A DNA stretch of 38,691 nt, from positions 1-38,691 of the forward strand of contig JAHHHN010000042.1 of assembly GCA_019359325.1 (NCBI GenBank). Direction: 5' to 3'. This document shows positions 10,601-18,175 of this stretch, in pieces. Numbering within the stretch: the first letter of the stretch is position 1; every line of letters starts with the position of its first letter. Source of the stretch: Mojavia pulchra JT2-VF2 (GTDB lineage: Bacteria; Cyanobacteriota; Cyanobacteriia; Cyanobacteriales; Nostocaceae). The translations under genes were made by a program, and so were the position numbers. The notes beneath the pieces were generated by a model, which saw nothing but the letters and a program-made list of their open reading frames with translations, was not told the origin of the DNA and ran no database searches.

Positions 10601-13600
10601 ATGTGGAGTTGTACAAGACCTTGAACTAGGCTATCAATTTGGCAAACTATCCTTAAATTTAGCGAAAAGATTAAATAACAAGAGAGGTAACTGCAAAGCA
10701 TTGCTGATGGTGAATTTCCATATCATTCACTGGAAAGCCCACCTGAAAGAGACGTTCCCCGCTTTAGCGGATGCTTATCAAAGCGGAATAGAAAGTGGAG
10801 AGTTTGAATTTGCAGGTTATTGTGCATTTAGCCTATGTTATTGCCCCTTTTTTGCAGGACAAGAACTGACAGAACTGGAACAACAAACAGCGATTTATCG
10901 TAAAGCCACCAGTCAAATTAGACGAGAGACTGTTTCCACTTGGCTGGCAATGTTGCAGCAAACGATCCTTAACCTGCGAGGTCAATCTGAAAATCCAAGT
11001 CGCTTAGTGGGTTGTCTCTATGACGAAGAGCAGGCATTATCACAGGCGATCGCTGTCAAGGATGGAACTAGCCTTCACTACTTTTACTTAAATAAGCTGA
11101 TTTTATGTTATCTGTTCGGGGATTATGAGCAAGCTGCAAAAACGGCTACTTTGTCAGAACAATATTTAAGCGCAGCCACGGCATTAGTCTCTGTACCTCC
11201 ATTTCATTTCTATGACTCCCTCATATTTTTGAGCTTGTTTGCAGATGCTTCAAACTCTGAAAAAGAAACTTGGTTGAATCGCGTTAACGCCAACCAAGAG
11301 AAGATGCAGAAATGGGCAAACCACGCCCCCATGAATTTTTTGCATAAATTTCAGTTAGTTGAGGCAGAGAAAGCACGAGTTTTGGGTCAGTTTTTTGAAG
11401 CAGAGGAGTTTTACGAACAAGCAATTCAAGGTGCTAAACAAAACGAGTACCTTCAAGAAGAAGCCTTAGGCTATGAGTTAGCTGCCAAACATTACTTGGC
11501 TCGTGGTCGAGAAAGGTTTGCTCAACTTTATATGAAGGAAGCCCATTACTGCTATGAGCGGTGGGGAGCAACCGCAAAAGCCAAAGATTTAGAGACTCGC
11601 TATCCACAATTTTTTCCTCAGTCACTAAATGTGTCTCCCACACCAGTTCACACCACTGCTGGAACTACTTCTAACACCTCACATATTGCTTTCGACTTAG
11701 CAACAGTGATCAGAGCATTCCAAGCCATCTCTCGCGAAATTGAACTGGATCAGTTACTCAATTCTTTGATGCAGATATTAATTGAAAATGCGGGCGCACA
11801 AACTGGGTGCTTGATTTTGGAAAACGCAGGAGAATGGGCGATTGAGGCTGCTTGTGAACTGGCTGATGGGGCAAATGTTTGTACTACACAAGTACTGCAA
11901 TCGATTACAGTGGTAAATCGCTTACCCGAATCCATCATTCATTATGTGATTCGGACTCATGAATCTATCATCTTAAATGATGCAACTCGTGAAGGTAATT
12001 TCATCAATGAGCCATATATTCAGCAGAACCAAACGAAATCACTTCTTTGTTTGCCTCTGTTGAATCAAAGTAAACTTGTTGGTGTGCTGTATCTGGAAAA
12101 TCGATTAGTAACTGGGGCATTCACAGCAGAGCGCTCCCAACTTCTAAATCTACTATCTACTCAAGCAGCAATTGCGATCGAAAATGCCAAACTCTATTCA
12201 AAGCTACGCACTAGCGAAAGTCAGATGGCTCAATTTCTAGAAGCGGTTCCGGTAGGAATTGGAATAGTGGATGCGACTGGTCGCCCCTACTACGCTAATC
12301 AACGGGGAATTCAGTTAATGGGTAGAGCGATTGATCCTTCCGTAGCACTTAATCAAATCGCTGAGGTTTATCAGTTTTATGTGACCGGAACGAATCAAAT
12401 CTATCCAACAGAGAGACTGCCAGCCATCCGGGCGTTAAGCGGCGAACGTACCAAGATTGATGATATAGATATCCGGCAGAACAATGCAACCATTCCAATT
12501 GAGGTATGGGGCACTCCTGTCTTTGATGAACAGGGCAATGTAGTTTATGGAATCGTTGCTTTTCAAGATATTACCGAACGCAAGAAAGCTGAGCAACTAC
12601 TTGCTGATTACAATCGCACCTTAGAGCAACAGGTTGCTGAACGAACTGTGCTGCTCTCTGAGGAGATTGAAGAGCGCCAGCGAATTGAGACTGCCCTACG
12701 ACAGAGTGAAGAACAACGCAGGTTGACAATGGACTTCACCCACATTGGCAGTTGGAACTGGAATATTATTGAGAACACAGTGGATTGGAACGACAATCAT
12801 GCGCGATTGCTGGGATTAGTCCCCAGTGAAGTTGAGAGCAGTTATCAGGCATGGCGAGATCGCGTTCATCCAGAAGATATCGATTGGGTTGAGCAAGCCG
12901 TTGAAACAGCCCTAGAAACCCATACCGATTTTGAAGCGGAATATCGAGTGATTCATCCAGATGGCAGTATTCGTTGGTTAGTTGGCAGAGGTCGAGGCAT
13001 TTACAACACAACCGGACAGCCTGTGCAAATGTTAGGAGTAATTCTTGACATTAGTGACCGCAAACGTGCTGAGGAAGCTTCTATTTTAGAAGAACGCAAC
13101 CGTATGGCACGAGAAATTCACGATACGTTAGCGCAGGCTTTTACAGGCGTTTTGCTTCATGTAGGCTCTGTAACACAAATGCTGGTAGATGATTCGGGAT
13201 CTGCACAGATATATCTGGAAAGGCTGGAAAAGATTGATGAATTAGCTCGAACTGGACTTGCTGAAGCTCGTCGCTCAGTGGTAGCGCTCCGTCCCCAGTT
13301 GTTAGAAGAGAATACTTTACAGAATGCTCTACATCGCCTTGTAACTCAAATGCGGTCAACTACCAAGACCACTTTAATCTACGAAAGCAAGGGTATAATT
13401 TACTCTCTTCCAACTGAAGTAGAAAATCACTTACTACGGATTGGACAGGAAGCTTTAACAAACGCCATCAAGTACGCCAATGCTAGTAGAATTCTGGTTG
13501 AGCTAGTGTATAACGATGCTCAATGTCTTCTGCGCATTAAAGATGATGGACAAGGCTTTGGGGTTGGGAGCCTTTCATCACTTGTTGGCTTTGGTTTGTT

Positions 13601-13712
13601 GGGAATGAGCGAGCGAGCAGAACGGATTGGCGCACATCTAACAATTCAAAGCCAGCCTGGGCAAGGAACAGAAATTATTGTCACTGTCAATCGGGAGCGA
13701 GAATCACCATGA
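7683..13712 (+). CDS. Hybrid Ser/Thr kinase - AAA ATPase - GAF - PAS - histidine kinase
   Basis: A 2009-residue cytosolic signalling protein. Order: eukaryotic-type kinase domain (~15-290) with catalytic loop HKDINPGN, IIDFG and SPEQTGRMNR; AAA-type ATPase with Walker A SGYAGVGKSALV (~356-366) and FLDDLQW; a long helical repeat region (~700-1310); GAF (~1343-1500); two PAS domains (~1513-1640 and ~1680-1797); then a NarL-type histidine kinase with MAREIHDTLAQAF, phospho-acceptor His1813, an EALTNAIKYANA N-box and DDGQGFGVG. This architecture is characteristic of filamentous cyanobacteria. It should phosphorylate the response regulator that overlaps its stop by 4 bp. The start could instead be ATG 7713 (MIALPGI), where homologues often begin; neither has a strong ribosome-binding site. 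The signal is unknown. Confidence 0.93.
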   Translation: MPDYPFKSCSMIALPGIAIQDKIYESSNSLVYRGIREDGVAIVVKILKQDYPSPQELTRYRQEYKITRSLNLEGVVKAYSQQDYQRTLVILLEDFGGESLEKWMHKRPDIFCPMPLSTFLDLAIALCDILGRIHAANVIHKDINPGNIVLNLHTGVVKIIDFGIATQFNRTNPTFKSPHVLEGTLAYLSPEQTGRMNRMLDYRTDLYSLGVTFYELLTGRLPFPTTDILELVHCHIAKQPLPPHELNAAIPKAVSDIVLKLMAKNAEDRYQSAWGIKADLEIGLHQFVQTDKIDGIQLGIQDVSDRFQIPQKLYGREAEIEALLAAFDRVAQTRNEELRVKNQENSQFQVEMMLVSGYAGVGKSALVQELYKPITAKRGYFVSGKFDQFGRNIPYSAIAHALQKLVQQLLGEPAEQLQQWRSRLLTALGTNGQIIIDIIPEVELIIGKQPPVSEVGATEAQNRFNLIFQKFVRVFCSESHPLVIFLDDLQWIDSATLKLIELMLLDEQTQFLFLIGAYRDNEVNPTHPLMLTLERMRKQGAVLQEIILTPLTLEPLSQLIAETLHQNADTVRSLAGLVLRKTAGNPFFVGEFLRMLHSENLLTFDTEHLCWQWNIADIQAQEITNNVVELLLIQLDKLPENTQQILQLAACIGAEFNLNTLAIVCEQSPNAISLDLLVAIQAGLIQPISELDENLLVQEYKFLHDRVQQAAYALIDESQKLGVHLQIGRNLLQKTSPEQRAERLFEIVDHLNYGSELITEQPERNEIAKLNLQAGQKAVAATAYEAAFKYFNTGLKLLDVESWQHEYDLTLALHSEATEAAYLSGHFDEMERLVEEVLNRAKTVLDKVKAYDSRIQAWLARNPKEALKAGLEVLQLLGISLVEAPSQLDVQAGLAETASRLAGQEIENLIDLPEMTETVPLAAIYILVSTVGAAFNVSPPLMVLIVCKMVNLSIAHGNAIWSLLGYAAYGMMLCGVVQDLELGYQFGKLSLNLAKRLNNKRGNCKALLMVNFHIIHWKAHLKETFPALADAYQSGIESGEFEFAGYCAFSLCYCPFFAGQELTELEQQTAIYRKATSQIRRETVSTWLAMLQQTILNLRGQSENPSRLVGCLYDEEQALSQAIAVKDGTSLHYFYLNKLILCYLFGDYEQAAKTATLSEQYLSAATALVSVPPFHFYDSLIFLSLFADASNSEKETWLNRVNANQEKMQKWANHAPMNFLHKFQLVEAEKARVLGQFFEAEEFYEQAIQGAKQNEYLQEEALGYELAAKHYLARGRERFAQLYMKEAHYCYERWGATAKAKDLETRYPQFFPQSLNVSPTPVHTTAGTTSNTSHIAFDLATVIRAFQAISREIELDQLLNSLMQILIENAGAQTGCLILENAGEWAIEAACELADGANVCTTQVLQSITVVNRLPESIIHYVIRTHESIILNDATREGNFINEPYIQQNQTKSLLCLPLLNQSKLVGVLYLENRLVTGAFTAERSQLLNLLSTQAAIAIENAKLYSKLRTSESQMAQFLEAVPVGIGIVDATGRPYYANQRGIQLMGRAIDPSVALNQIAEVYQFYVTGTNQIYPTERLPAIRALSGERTKIDDIDIRQNNATIPIEVWGTPVFDEQGNVVYGIVAFQDITERKKAEQLLADYNRTLEQQVAERTVLLSEEIEERQRIETALRQSEEQRRLTMDFTHIGSWNWNIIENTVDWNDNHARLLGLVPSEVESSYQAWRDRVHPEDIDWVEQAVETALETHTDFEAEYRVIHPDGSIRWLVGRGRGIYNTTGQPVQMLGVILDISDRKRAEEASILEERNRMAREIHDTLAQAFTGVLLHVGSVTQMLVDDSGSAQIYLERLEKIDELARTGLAEARRSVVALRPQLLEENTLQNALHRLVTQMRSTTKTTLIYESKGIIYSLPTEVENHLLRIGQEALTNAIKYANASRILVELVYNDAQCLLRIKDDGQGFGVGSLSSLVGFGLLGMSERAERIGAHLTIQSQPGQGTEIIVTVNRERESP

Positions 13713-14338
13713 GTCAATCCACTAAAATTCGGGTTCTGATTGTTGACGATCACTCCCTCGTTACAGAAGGATTGGCAAACATCATTAACTATGATCCAGA
13801 AATGACAGTGGTTGCTCAAGCAGAGGACGGACAACAGGCGATCGACCGTTATCGTGAACATCAGCCTGATGTCACTCTCATGGATTTACGAATGCCGAAA
13901 ATGGCAGGGGTTGAAGCCATTACTGCGATTTGTGCCGAATTTAAGTCAGCGCGAATTATTGTGCTAACAACCTATGATGGCGATGAAGATATTTATCGAG
14001 GATTGCGAGCAGGCGCTCAGGGCTATCTGCTTAAAGATGCAAAACCAAATGAACTTTTGAATGCGATTCGCATCGTTCATAATGGTCAGCAGTATGTTTC
14101 TCCGACCGTGGGAAGAAAATTGGTAGAACGGATGAACAACCCTGTACTCAGTGAACGAGAGTTAGAAGTGCTCCGTTTAATGGCGCAGGGATTGAGTAAC
14201 CAAGACATTGGAACTGCTCTAAATATTGGTGAAAGCACTGTGAAATCGCACGTGACTCGTATTTTAAGCAAGCTGGGAGTTAGCGATCGCATCCAAGCCG
14301 TCATTGTTGCTGTTAAACGTGGGCTTGTTAGTTTATAG
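13709..14338 (+). CDS. NarL/FixJ-family response regulator (REC-LuxR HTH)
   Basis: A 209-residue two-component regulator. The receiver domain has acidic residues DD at 13-14, phospho-acceptor Asp59 (VTLMDLRMP) and Lys109 (GYLLKDA). The C-terminal LuxR-type HTH spans ~145-192 (LSERELEVLRLMAQGLSNQD, then STVKSHVTRILSKLG). Its ATG overlaps the TGA of the giant kinase (ATGA), implying translational coupling, so it is the cognate output of that histidine kinase. It should bind DNA upstream of target genes when phosphorylated. The leader A copies nearby are possible targets by position only; nothing in the sequence proves it. Confidence 0.93.
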   Translation: MSQSTKIRVLIVDDHSLVTEGLANIINYDPEMTVVAQAEDGQQAIDRYREHQPDVTLMDLRMPKMAGVEAITAICAEFKSARIIVLTTYDGDEDIYRGLRAGAQGYLLKDAKPNELLNAIRIVHNGQQYVSPTVGRKLVERMNNPVLSERELEVLRLMAQGLSNQDIGTALNIGESTVKSHVTRILSKLGVSDRIQAVIVAVKRGLVSL

Positions 14339-14355
14339 GCTTCACGTTAGTTGAG

Positions 14356-14386
14356 GCTTGGATTCCGACTTTAGTCGGAGTCAAGC
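14356..14386 (+). terminator. Hairpin after the response regulator
   Basis: GCTTG and CAAGC enclose TCCGACT-TT-AGTCGGA (14364-14379), with a small internal loop, 17 bp after the regulator stop. No clear T-run follows, so it may be a terminator or a short palindromic repeat. A second weak hairpin (GATGGA / TCCATC) follows around 14398-14417. Confidence 0.5.
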
Positions 14387-14543
14387 TACTGCTTTTGATG
14401 GATTACTTCGTCCATCCTTATGTTGTGCAAAATTATGGACTTTCAGGGGATGACATGTAGGAGTCAATTACCTATATTTAGTTCATGCAAACGCTAACAG
14501 CAATTTAGTTGCAGGGTTTAAGTTTGCTTGACAGGTCTGAAAG

Positions 14544-15101
14544 ATGGCTGACGATCGCGAGCATCATTCCTTGTTTGTCCCGCCTTTAATTCAAGATCAC
14601 ATTCAAGGTGTGCTAAGTGCCAATGTTGTACTTATCATGTATGGAGATTATGAATGTTTTCAAAGTGCAAACGCCTATCGGTTGATTAAAGCCGCTCAAC
14701 AGCAGTTAAGTCTTTCTTTCGCAAAGAAGGATGTATGTTTTATCTTTCGTCATTTTCCCCAGAAACAGATTCATCCTCATGCTCAACGGGCAGCAGAAGC
14801 AGCGGAAGCAGCAGCAATGCAAGGTCAATTTTGGCAGATGCATGAGATGCTCTTTATCCATCAACAAGCGTTAGAGAACGGATACCTTGTGGAATATGCG
14901 AATCGTCTGGGACTTGACATTCCTCGATTTTTGCAAGACTTATCCAAAGGAGTTTATGTCGATCGCATCATTGCAGACATTCAAGGTGGATATCGAAGTG
15001 GGGTAAAAGCTGCACCAGCTTTGTTTGTTAATGAGATTCGTTATCGCGAGCGTTGGACTATTGAGCAATTGATAGTAACCATTGTGGCGGCAATTAACTA
15101 A
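14544..15101 (+). CDS. DsbA-like thioredoxin-fold protein with a CxxS site
   Basis: The 185-residue protein has the DsbA/thioredoxin_4 pattern: VVLIMYGDYECFQSANAY, then FIFRHFPQKQIHPHAQRAAE and a C-terminal KAAPALFVNEIRY with the cis-Pro region. The active site is Cys38-Phe-Gln-Ser41: the second cysteine of CxxC is Ser. Such monothiol proteins cannot form the usual disulfide and more often reduce or isomerise mixed disulfides, or bind glutathione conjugates. No signal peptide is seen, so it is probably cytosolic. Related cyanobacterial domains also occur fused to NhaA antiporters; this one stands alone. The ATG is preceded only by a weak GAAAG. It sits as the first gene of the redox island. 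Confidence 0.8.
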   Translation: MADDREHHSLFVPPLIQDHIQGVLSANVVLIMYGDYECFQSANAYRLIKAAQQQLSLSFAKKDVCFIFRHFPQKQIHPHAQRAAEAAEAAAMQGQFWQMHEMLFIHQQALENGYLVEYANRLGLDIPRFLQDLSKGVYVDRIIADIQGGYRSGVKAAPALFVNEIRYRERWTIEQLIVTIVAAIN

Positions 15102-15159
15102 CGTTCTTGATGTTTATCCCAACAAAGGTTTTCCTACTGCTTTCTTCCAATGCCGAACG

Positions 15160-15371
15160 ATTAAATCACGTTTTAACTGGGAGAACTTGAGTAGTCTAAA
15201 TTGAGCGATGGTCGGATTGCGCTCGACTCACTTCGTGAGTCCCTCCAATCGAAGATTGGAGGTAGCCCAAACGAAGTTTGGGCTGGAGCGCCCGACCCGC
15301 CAAAGGCGATCGCCCAAGAATAAAAAGTAACCAATCTGAATATCAAACCCACCAACCTAAAGGAGAACAAA
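15160..15371 (+). promoter_or_regulatory. Leader A, copy 2 (interrupted)
   Basis: The core ATTAAATCACGTTTTAACT and AACTTGAGTAGT match the other copies. After AGCGAT the leader is interrupted by the 96-bp hairpin element (15210-15305) and resumes at GCGATCGCCC. Its second half (AAAGTAACCAATCTGAA...CAAACCCACCAACC) is the variant shared with copy 4, not with copies 1, 3 and 5. It ends in AAAGGAGAACAAA directly before the VOC gene start. Confidence 0.7.
15210..15305. mobile_element. 96-bp miniature element with a four-way-junction fold
   Basis: An outer stem GTCGG/CCGAC (15211-15215 with 15292-15296) plus GCGCTC/GAGCGC (15219-15224 with 15286-15291) encloses three perfect hairpins with 3-nt loops: 15226-15240 (6 bp, TTC), 15242-15262 (9 bp, GAA) and 15264-15284 (9 bp, GAA), separated by single bases. 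GCGAT occurs at both borders (15205-15209 and 15306-15310). Removing the element plus one GCGAT restores a leader that aligns to copy 4. It encodes nothing and must be mobilised in trans, if it is mobile. Confidence 0.65.
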
Positions 15372-15839
15372 ATGACCAGCAATCAAGTAACCAGTCAAAC
15401 CATGAAACTCGAACTTGTGGTATTACCCGTTGCCGATGTCGATCGATCCAAGGACTTCTATAAAACGTTGGGATGGCGGCTGGATGCCGACTTTGTCACC
15501 GATGAAAACTTCCGGGTGGTGCAATTGACTCCTCCTGGATCGGAAGCCTCGATCATTTTCGGTAAAGGAATTTCGTCAGCCGCACCGGGTTCAGTTCAAG
15601 GTCTGTACCTCATCGTTTACGACATTGAAGCAGCCCGCGCCGAACTGGTTGATCGGGGGGTCGAGGTGAGTGAGATATTCCACGACATCGGCGGGATCTT
15701 CCCCCATGCCGGAACCGAGGGACGGCTACCAGGCCCCGATCCGGAACGTCGCGACTATGCCTCCTATGCCTCGTTCAGCGATCCAGACGGCAACGGTTGG
15801 GTGCTTCAAGAGATCAGGGTGCGGAAGCCCGGACGGTAA
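15372..15839 (+). CDS. VOC (glyoxalase/bleomycin-resistance fold) protein 1
   Basis: A 155-residue protein of the vicinal oxygen chelate superfamily: MKLELVVLPVADVDRSKDFY opens the first beta-alpha-beta unit, followed by GW(R)LDADF, ASIIFGKG and a C-terminal YASFSDPDGNGWVLQEI. These proteins bind metal and act as glyoxalases, dioxygenases or resistance proteins; the substrate cannot be told. It is a paralogue of the VOC protein at 25225-25905, which has a ~70-residue C-terminal extension missing here. Start: ATG with AAGGAGAACAAA upstream, supplied by leader A copy 2. The codon choice is richer in GC than the kinase region upstream. Confidence 0.85.
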   Translation: MTSNQVTSQTMKLELVVLPVADVDRSKDFYKTLGWRLDADFVTDENFRVVQLTPPGSEASIIFGKGISSAAPGSVQGLYLIVYDIEAARAELVDRGVEVSEIFHDIGGIFPHAGTEGRLPGPDPERRDYASYASFSDPDGNGWVLQEIRVRKPGR

Positions 15840-15993
15840 CAGGACATCGATTGCTTAAGGACAGAAACGAAGTTCACGACAGAGATTATGACAGGGAAAT
15901 GGGTGGAGAAGTAGAGGAGCTAGTATTATCCCCTCCTCCTCTATCAACGCAATGTAGTGCCGTACTAGCCAACAAGTTTTGGAGGAGTCACAA

Positions 15994-16932
15994 ATGAAGA
16001 TTTTTGTTGCCGGAGCAACAGGAGCGATCGGTCGCCCGCTACTCGACCAATTACTTGCTAGAGGACACAACGTAGTAGCGATGACCCGCTCTCCAGAAAG
16101 AGCACAGTCATTAGCGGCACAGGGAATCGAACCTGCGATCGCAGATGTATTCGACGCAGATGCAGTTAAAGCAGCGATCGCCCACGCTCAACCGGAAGTC
16201 GTGATTGAACAACTCACCGCTCTACCCAAAACTTACACTCGCGAATCCATGAATGCGACAGAGGCTCTAAATATGCAGATTCGGTCGGAAGGCGGTGGCA
16301 ATGTGCTGGCGGCAGCAAAGGCAGCAGGGGTGCGCCGTTTCCTGAAACAGTCGATGGCTTTCTGGGGAATCCCTGGTGCTGGATTGGCAGATGAGGAAAC
16401 ACCGTTATCAGTTGATGCTTCTCCCGCCGTTGCCACAGATGCTCGCCTCGTCATTGAGACTGAACGTCGGTTACTCCAAACGCCTGATCTGGAAGGAATC
16501 GCTTTACGCTATGGTTTCTTCTACGGCCCCGGCACTTGGTTCAACCCGGATGGTGATGTAGCGCAACAGGTGCGGCAGCAACAATTTCCCATTGTGGGCA
16601 ATGGTGATGGTATCTGGTCGTGGATACATATTGAGGACGCAGCGATCGCCACCGTTGCAGCAGTAGAGCAGGGTAATCCAGGGGTTTATCTGATTGTTGA
16701 TGATCAGCCTTTAGCAGTGCGCGACTGGCTCCCTGCGTTTGCGCGCTCGCTGAATGCTCCCCCACCGCCACGAGTATCGGTTGAGGATGCTTTGAAAATG
16801 GAGGGTGGTGCAGACATTGTTTACTACCAAATTCAGATGCGAGGTGCATCGAATGCCAAAGCCAAACGCGAACTGAATTTTCAGCCCCGACCTTTGGAAT
16901 GGGTGGTTGACACCACCGTGGCTCTTAGTTAA
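15994..16932 (+). CDS. NAD(P)-dependent epimerase/dehydratase family protein
   Basis: The 312-residue protein begins MKIFVAGATGAIGRPLLDQL, a classic Rossmann GxxGxxG at residues ~7-13, and continues with IEQLTALPKT, RRFLKQSMAFWG and LRYGFFYGPGTW, as in extended/atypical SDR epimerases. The usual YxxxK is not obvious, which suggests the atypical branch. The substrate is unknown. Start: the frame is open from a TTG at 15979, but GGAGGA at 15981-15986 is correctly spaced for the ATG at 15994. HIP1 sites occur within the gene, suggesting long residence in a cyanobacterium. It lies ~150 bp after the VOC gene, in the same direction. Confidence 0.85.
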   Translation: MKIFVAGATGAIGRPLLDQLLARGHNVVAMTRSPERAQSLAAQGIEPAIADVFDADAVKAAIAHAQPEVVIEQLTALPKTYTRESMNATEALNMQIRSEGGGNVLAAAKAAGVRRFLKQSMAFWGIPGAGLADEETPLSVDASPAVATDARLVIETERRLLQTPDLEGIALRYGFFYGPGTWFNPDGDVAQQVRQQQFPIVGNGDGIWSWIHIEDAAIATVAAVEQGNPGVYLIVDDQPLAVRDWLPAFARSLNAPPPPRVSVEDALKMEGGADIVYYQIQMRGASNAKAKRELNFQPRPLEWVVDTTVALS

Positions 16933-17040
16933 AAGTCAAACTGCCACCTGCCTGAGCAGCAAGGTTTCATCGCAAATTGTCTGCCTCTGGGTATGAAAAA
17001 GTTTCACCAGTAATTTCAACAATATTGGAGAACAAACATT

Positions 17041-17325
17041 ATGACTCAAGTAGCGAATCCAGCCGATCCAACTCCTCCAACCCTGGAAGGAAAACTAGCT
17101 CTATTACGGAAATTAAGAGATGAATTGGGCAGTGGTGATACCATTCGTCGTCTCTTTTTTGGCGACCTGGAACCAATTGGTCTTCAACCCGGAGGAGCGA
17201 ATACCGTGGTTCATCTTTACAACAAAGCCAATGATGTCACGATCGCCTATTGTACTTCCTACGATGTCTTTCTGGCTGCCCGTCCGGGAAGAGTCACCGA
17301 ATTTGACCCCGCCGAAATCAAATAG
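17041..17325 (+). CDS. Hypothetical small protein
   Basis: A 94-residue soluble protein with a Pro/Thr-rich start (MTQVANPADPTPPTLEGKLA), a charged helix (LLRKLRDELGSGDTIRRLFF) and a beta-rich C-terminal half (GANTVVHLYNKANDVTIAY). I do not recognise a family. It has a good ribosome-binding site (TTGGAGAACAAAC) and is followed 38 bp later by the DUF2721 gene in the same direction, so the two may be co-transcribed. There is no signal peptide or membrane segment. Confidence 0.65.
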   Translation: MTQVANPADPTPPTLEGKLALLRKLRDELGSGDTIRRLFFGDLEPIGLQPGGANTVVHLYNKANDVTIAYCTSYDVFLAARPGRVTEFDPAEIK

Positions 17326-17363
17326 AGATATGGTTAACGCCTTATCTAAGGGAGCGTGGCATT

Positions 17364-17876
17364 ATGTCGTCAATTGAGGAAGTGACAAAGACAATTGACC
17401 TGATCATTGCGCCTGTCGTCACGATTACGACTTGTGCCATCGTGGTAAATGGCTTGATTATCCGGTACGGTTCCCTCGGCGATCGCCTACGTACCGTCAA
17501 CCAAGAACTGAGCGACTTGCAGGAGTCCGATCTGGCTCACAATCGGGACAAAGCTCAGAGGGTACAAGAACTTGAATCCCTGCTAAGGGATCTTTTGAGG
17601 CGCCATCATTTCGTGCATGATGCCCTAGTTCTTACTTATACTTCCATCCTAGTCTTTATGCTAGATATGCTGGTCATTGCCATAGCAGTCGCCACTAATA
17701 TCAGTTGGCTATCACAAATGGCACTGATAGTCTTTCTTGGTGGAGTTGCCGTTTTATTTGGGGGAATGGTTTTGATTGCCTACGAGCTTCGCACATCTCA
17801 CTATTCTATTCAATTAGAGGTGCATCGTACTTGTCGCCTGTGCCGCCACCAACACACCAAACTGGCAGGAAATTGA
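17364..17876 (+). CDS. DUF2721 family membrane protein
   Basis: The 170-residue protein has an N-terminal hydrophobic helix (IIAPVVTITTCAIVVNGLII), then RYGSLGDRLRTVNQEL and a coiled-coil-like charged segment (~50-85), then two more membrane helices (~88-112 and ~117-142). The segment after the first helix, with GDR and a long charged linker, is the DUF2721 signature; the function is unknown. The C-terminus holds CRLCRHQH, a Cys/His cluster that could bind metal but is short. GGGAG lies upstream of the ATG. It is a cyanobacteria-typical gene amid the enzyme island. Confidence 0.8.
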   Translation: MSSIEEVTKTIDLIIAPVVTITTCAIVVNGLIIRYGSLGDRLRTVNQELSDLQESDLAHNRDKAQRVQELESLLRDLLRRHHFVHDALVLTYTSILVFMLDMLVIAIAVATNISWLSQMALIVFLGGVAVLFGGMVLIAYELRTSHYSIQLEVHRTCRLCRHQHTKLAGN

Positions 17877-17952
17877 GCTAGGAGCAAAATATTCGCAAAG
17901 ACCTACGCATTCAATCGAGGGTAAGTTCTCGTGTTTTCACAACTCACTGCGG

Positions 17953-18069
17953 ATGGCTCAAAACTCAACAACCCTGTTCTTTAAATTATCAGGGCAACTC
18001 GCGCATTGGTTCGACCCGTTTCAAGGACTGGCTCAGTTCCTGGTAATTTCCGCCAACCCGAATAATTAA
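17953..18069 (+). other. Possible 38-residue ORF or gene tail
   Basis: Between the DUF2721 gene and leader A copy 3, one frame from ATG 17953 reads MAQNSTTLFFKLSG, then HWFDPFQGLAQFLV, and ends with TAA overlapping the start of the leader. It has the look of coding sequence but no clear ribosome-binding site and no recognised family. It may be the tail of a lost gene, like other fragments in this window, or chance. Confidence 0.25.
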
Positions 18070-18175
18070 GTCGCGTTTTAACTCAACTAACTTGAGTGGT
18101 CTAAATTAAGCGATCGCAGAACAATGAAGTTAATCGAGGTGGGCAGCAAGCTTCACCAATCTAAAGGAGAACAAG
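18064..18175 (+). promoter_or_regulatory. Leader A, copy 3
   Basis: An uninterrupted copy: ATTAAGTCGCGTTTTAACT, AACTTGAGTGGTCTAAATT, HIP1 at 18110-18117, AATGAAGTTAATCGAGGTGG, GCAGCAAGCTTCACCAATC and finally AAAGGAGAACAAG directly before the SDR ATG. It is the best example of the type-I second half shared with copies 1 and 5. It supplies the ribosome-binding site of the gene. Confidence 0.7.

Noticed and set aside
15211-15296. tRNA-like gene suggested by the cloverleaf fold
   Set aside because: All hairpin loops are only 3 nt, there is no anticodon loop, T-loop or D-loop consensus, and the borders look like an insertion.
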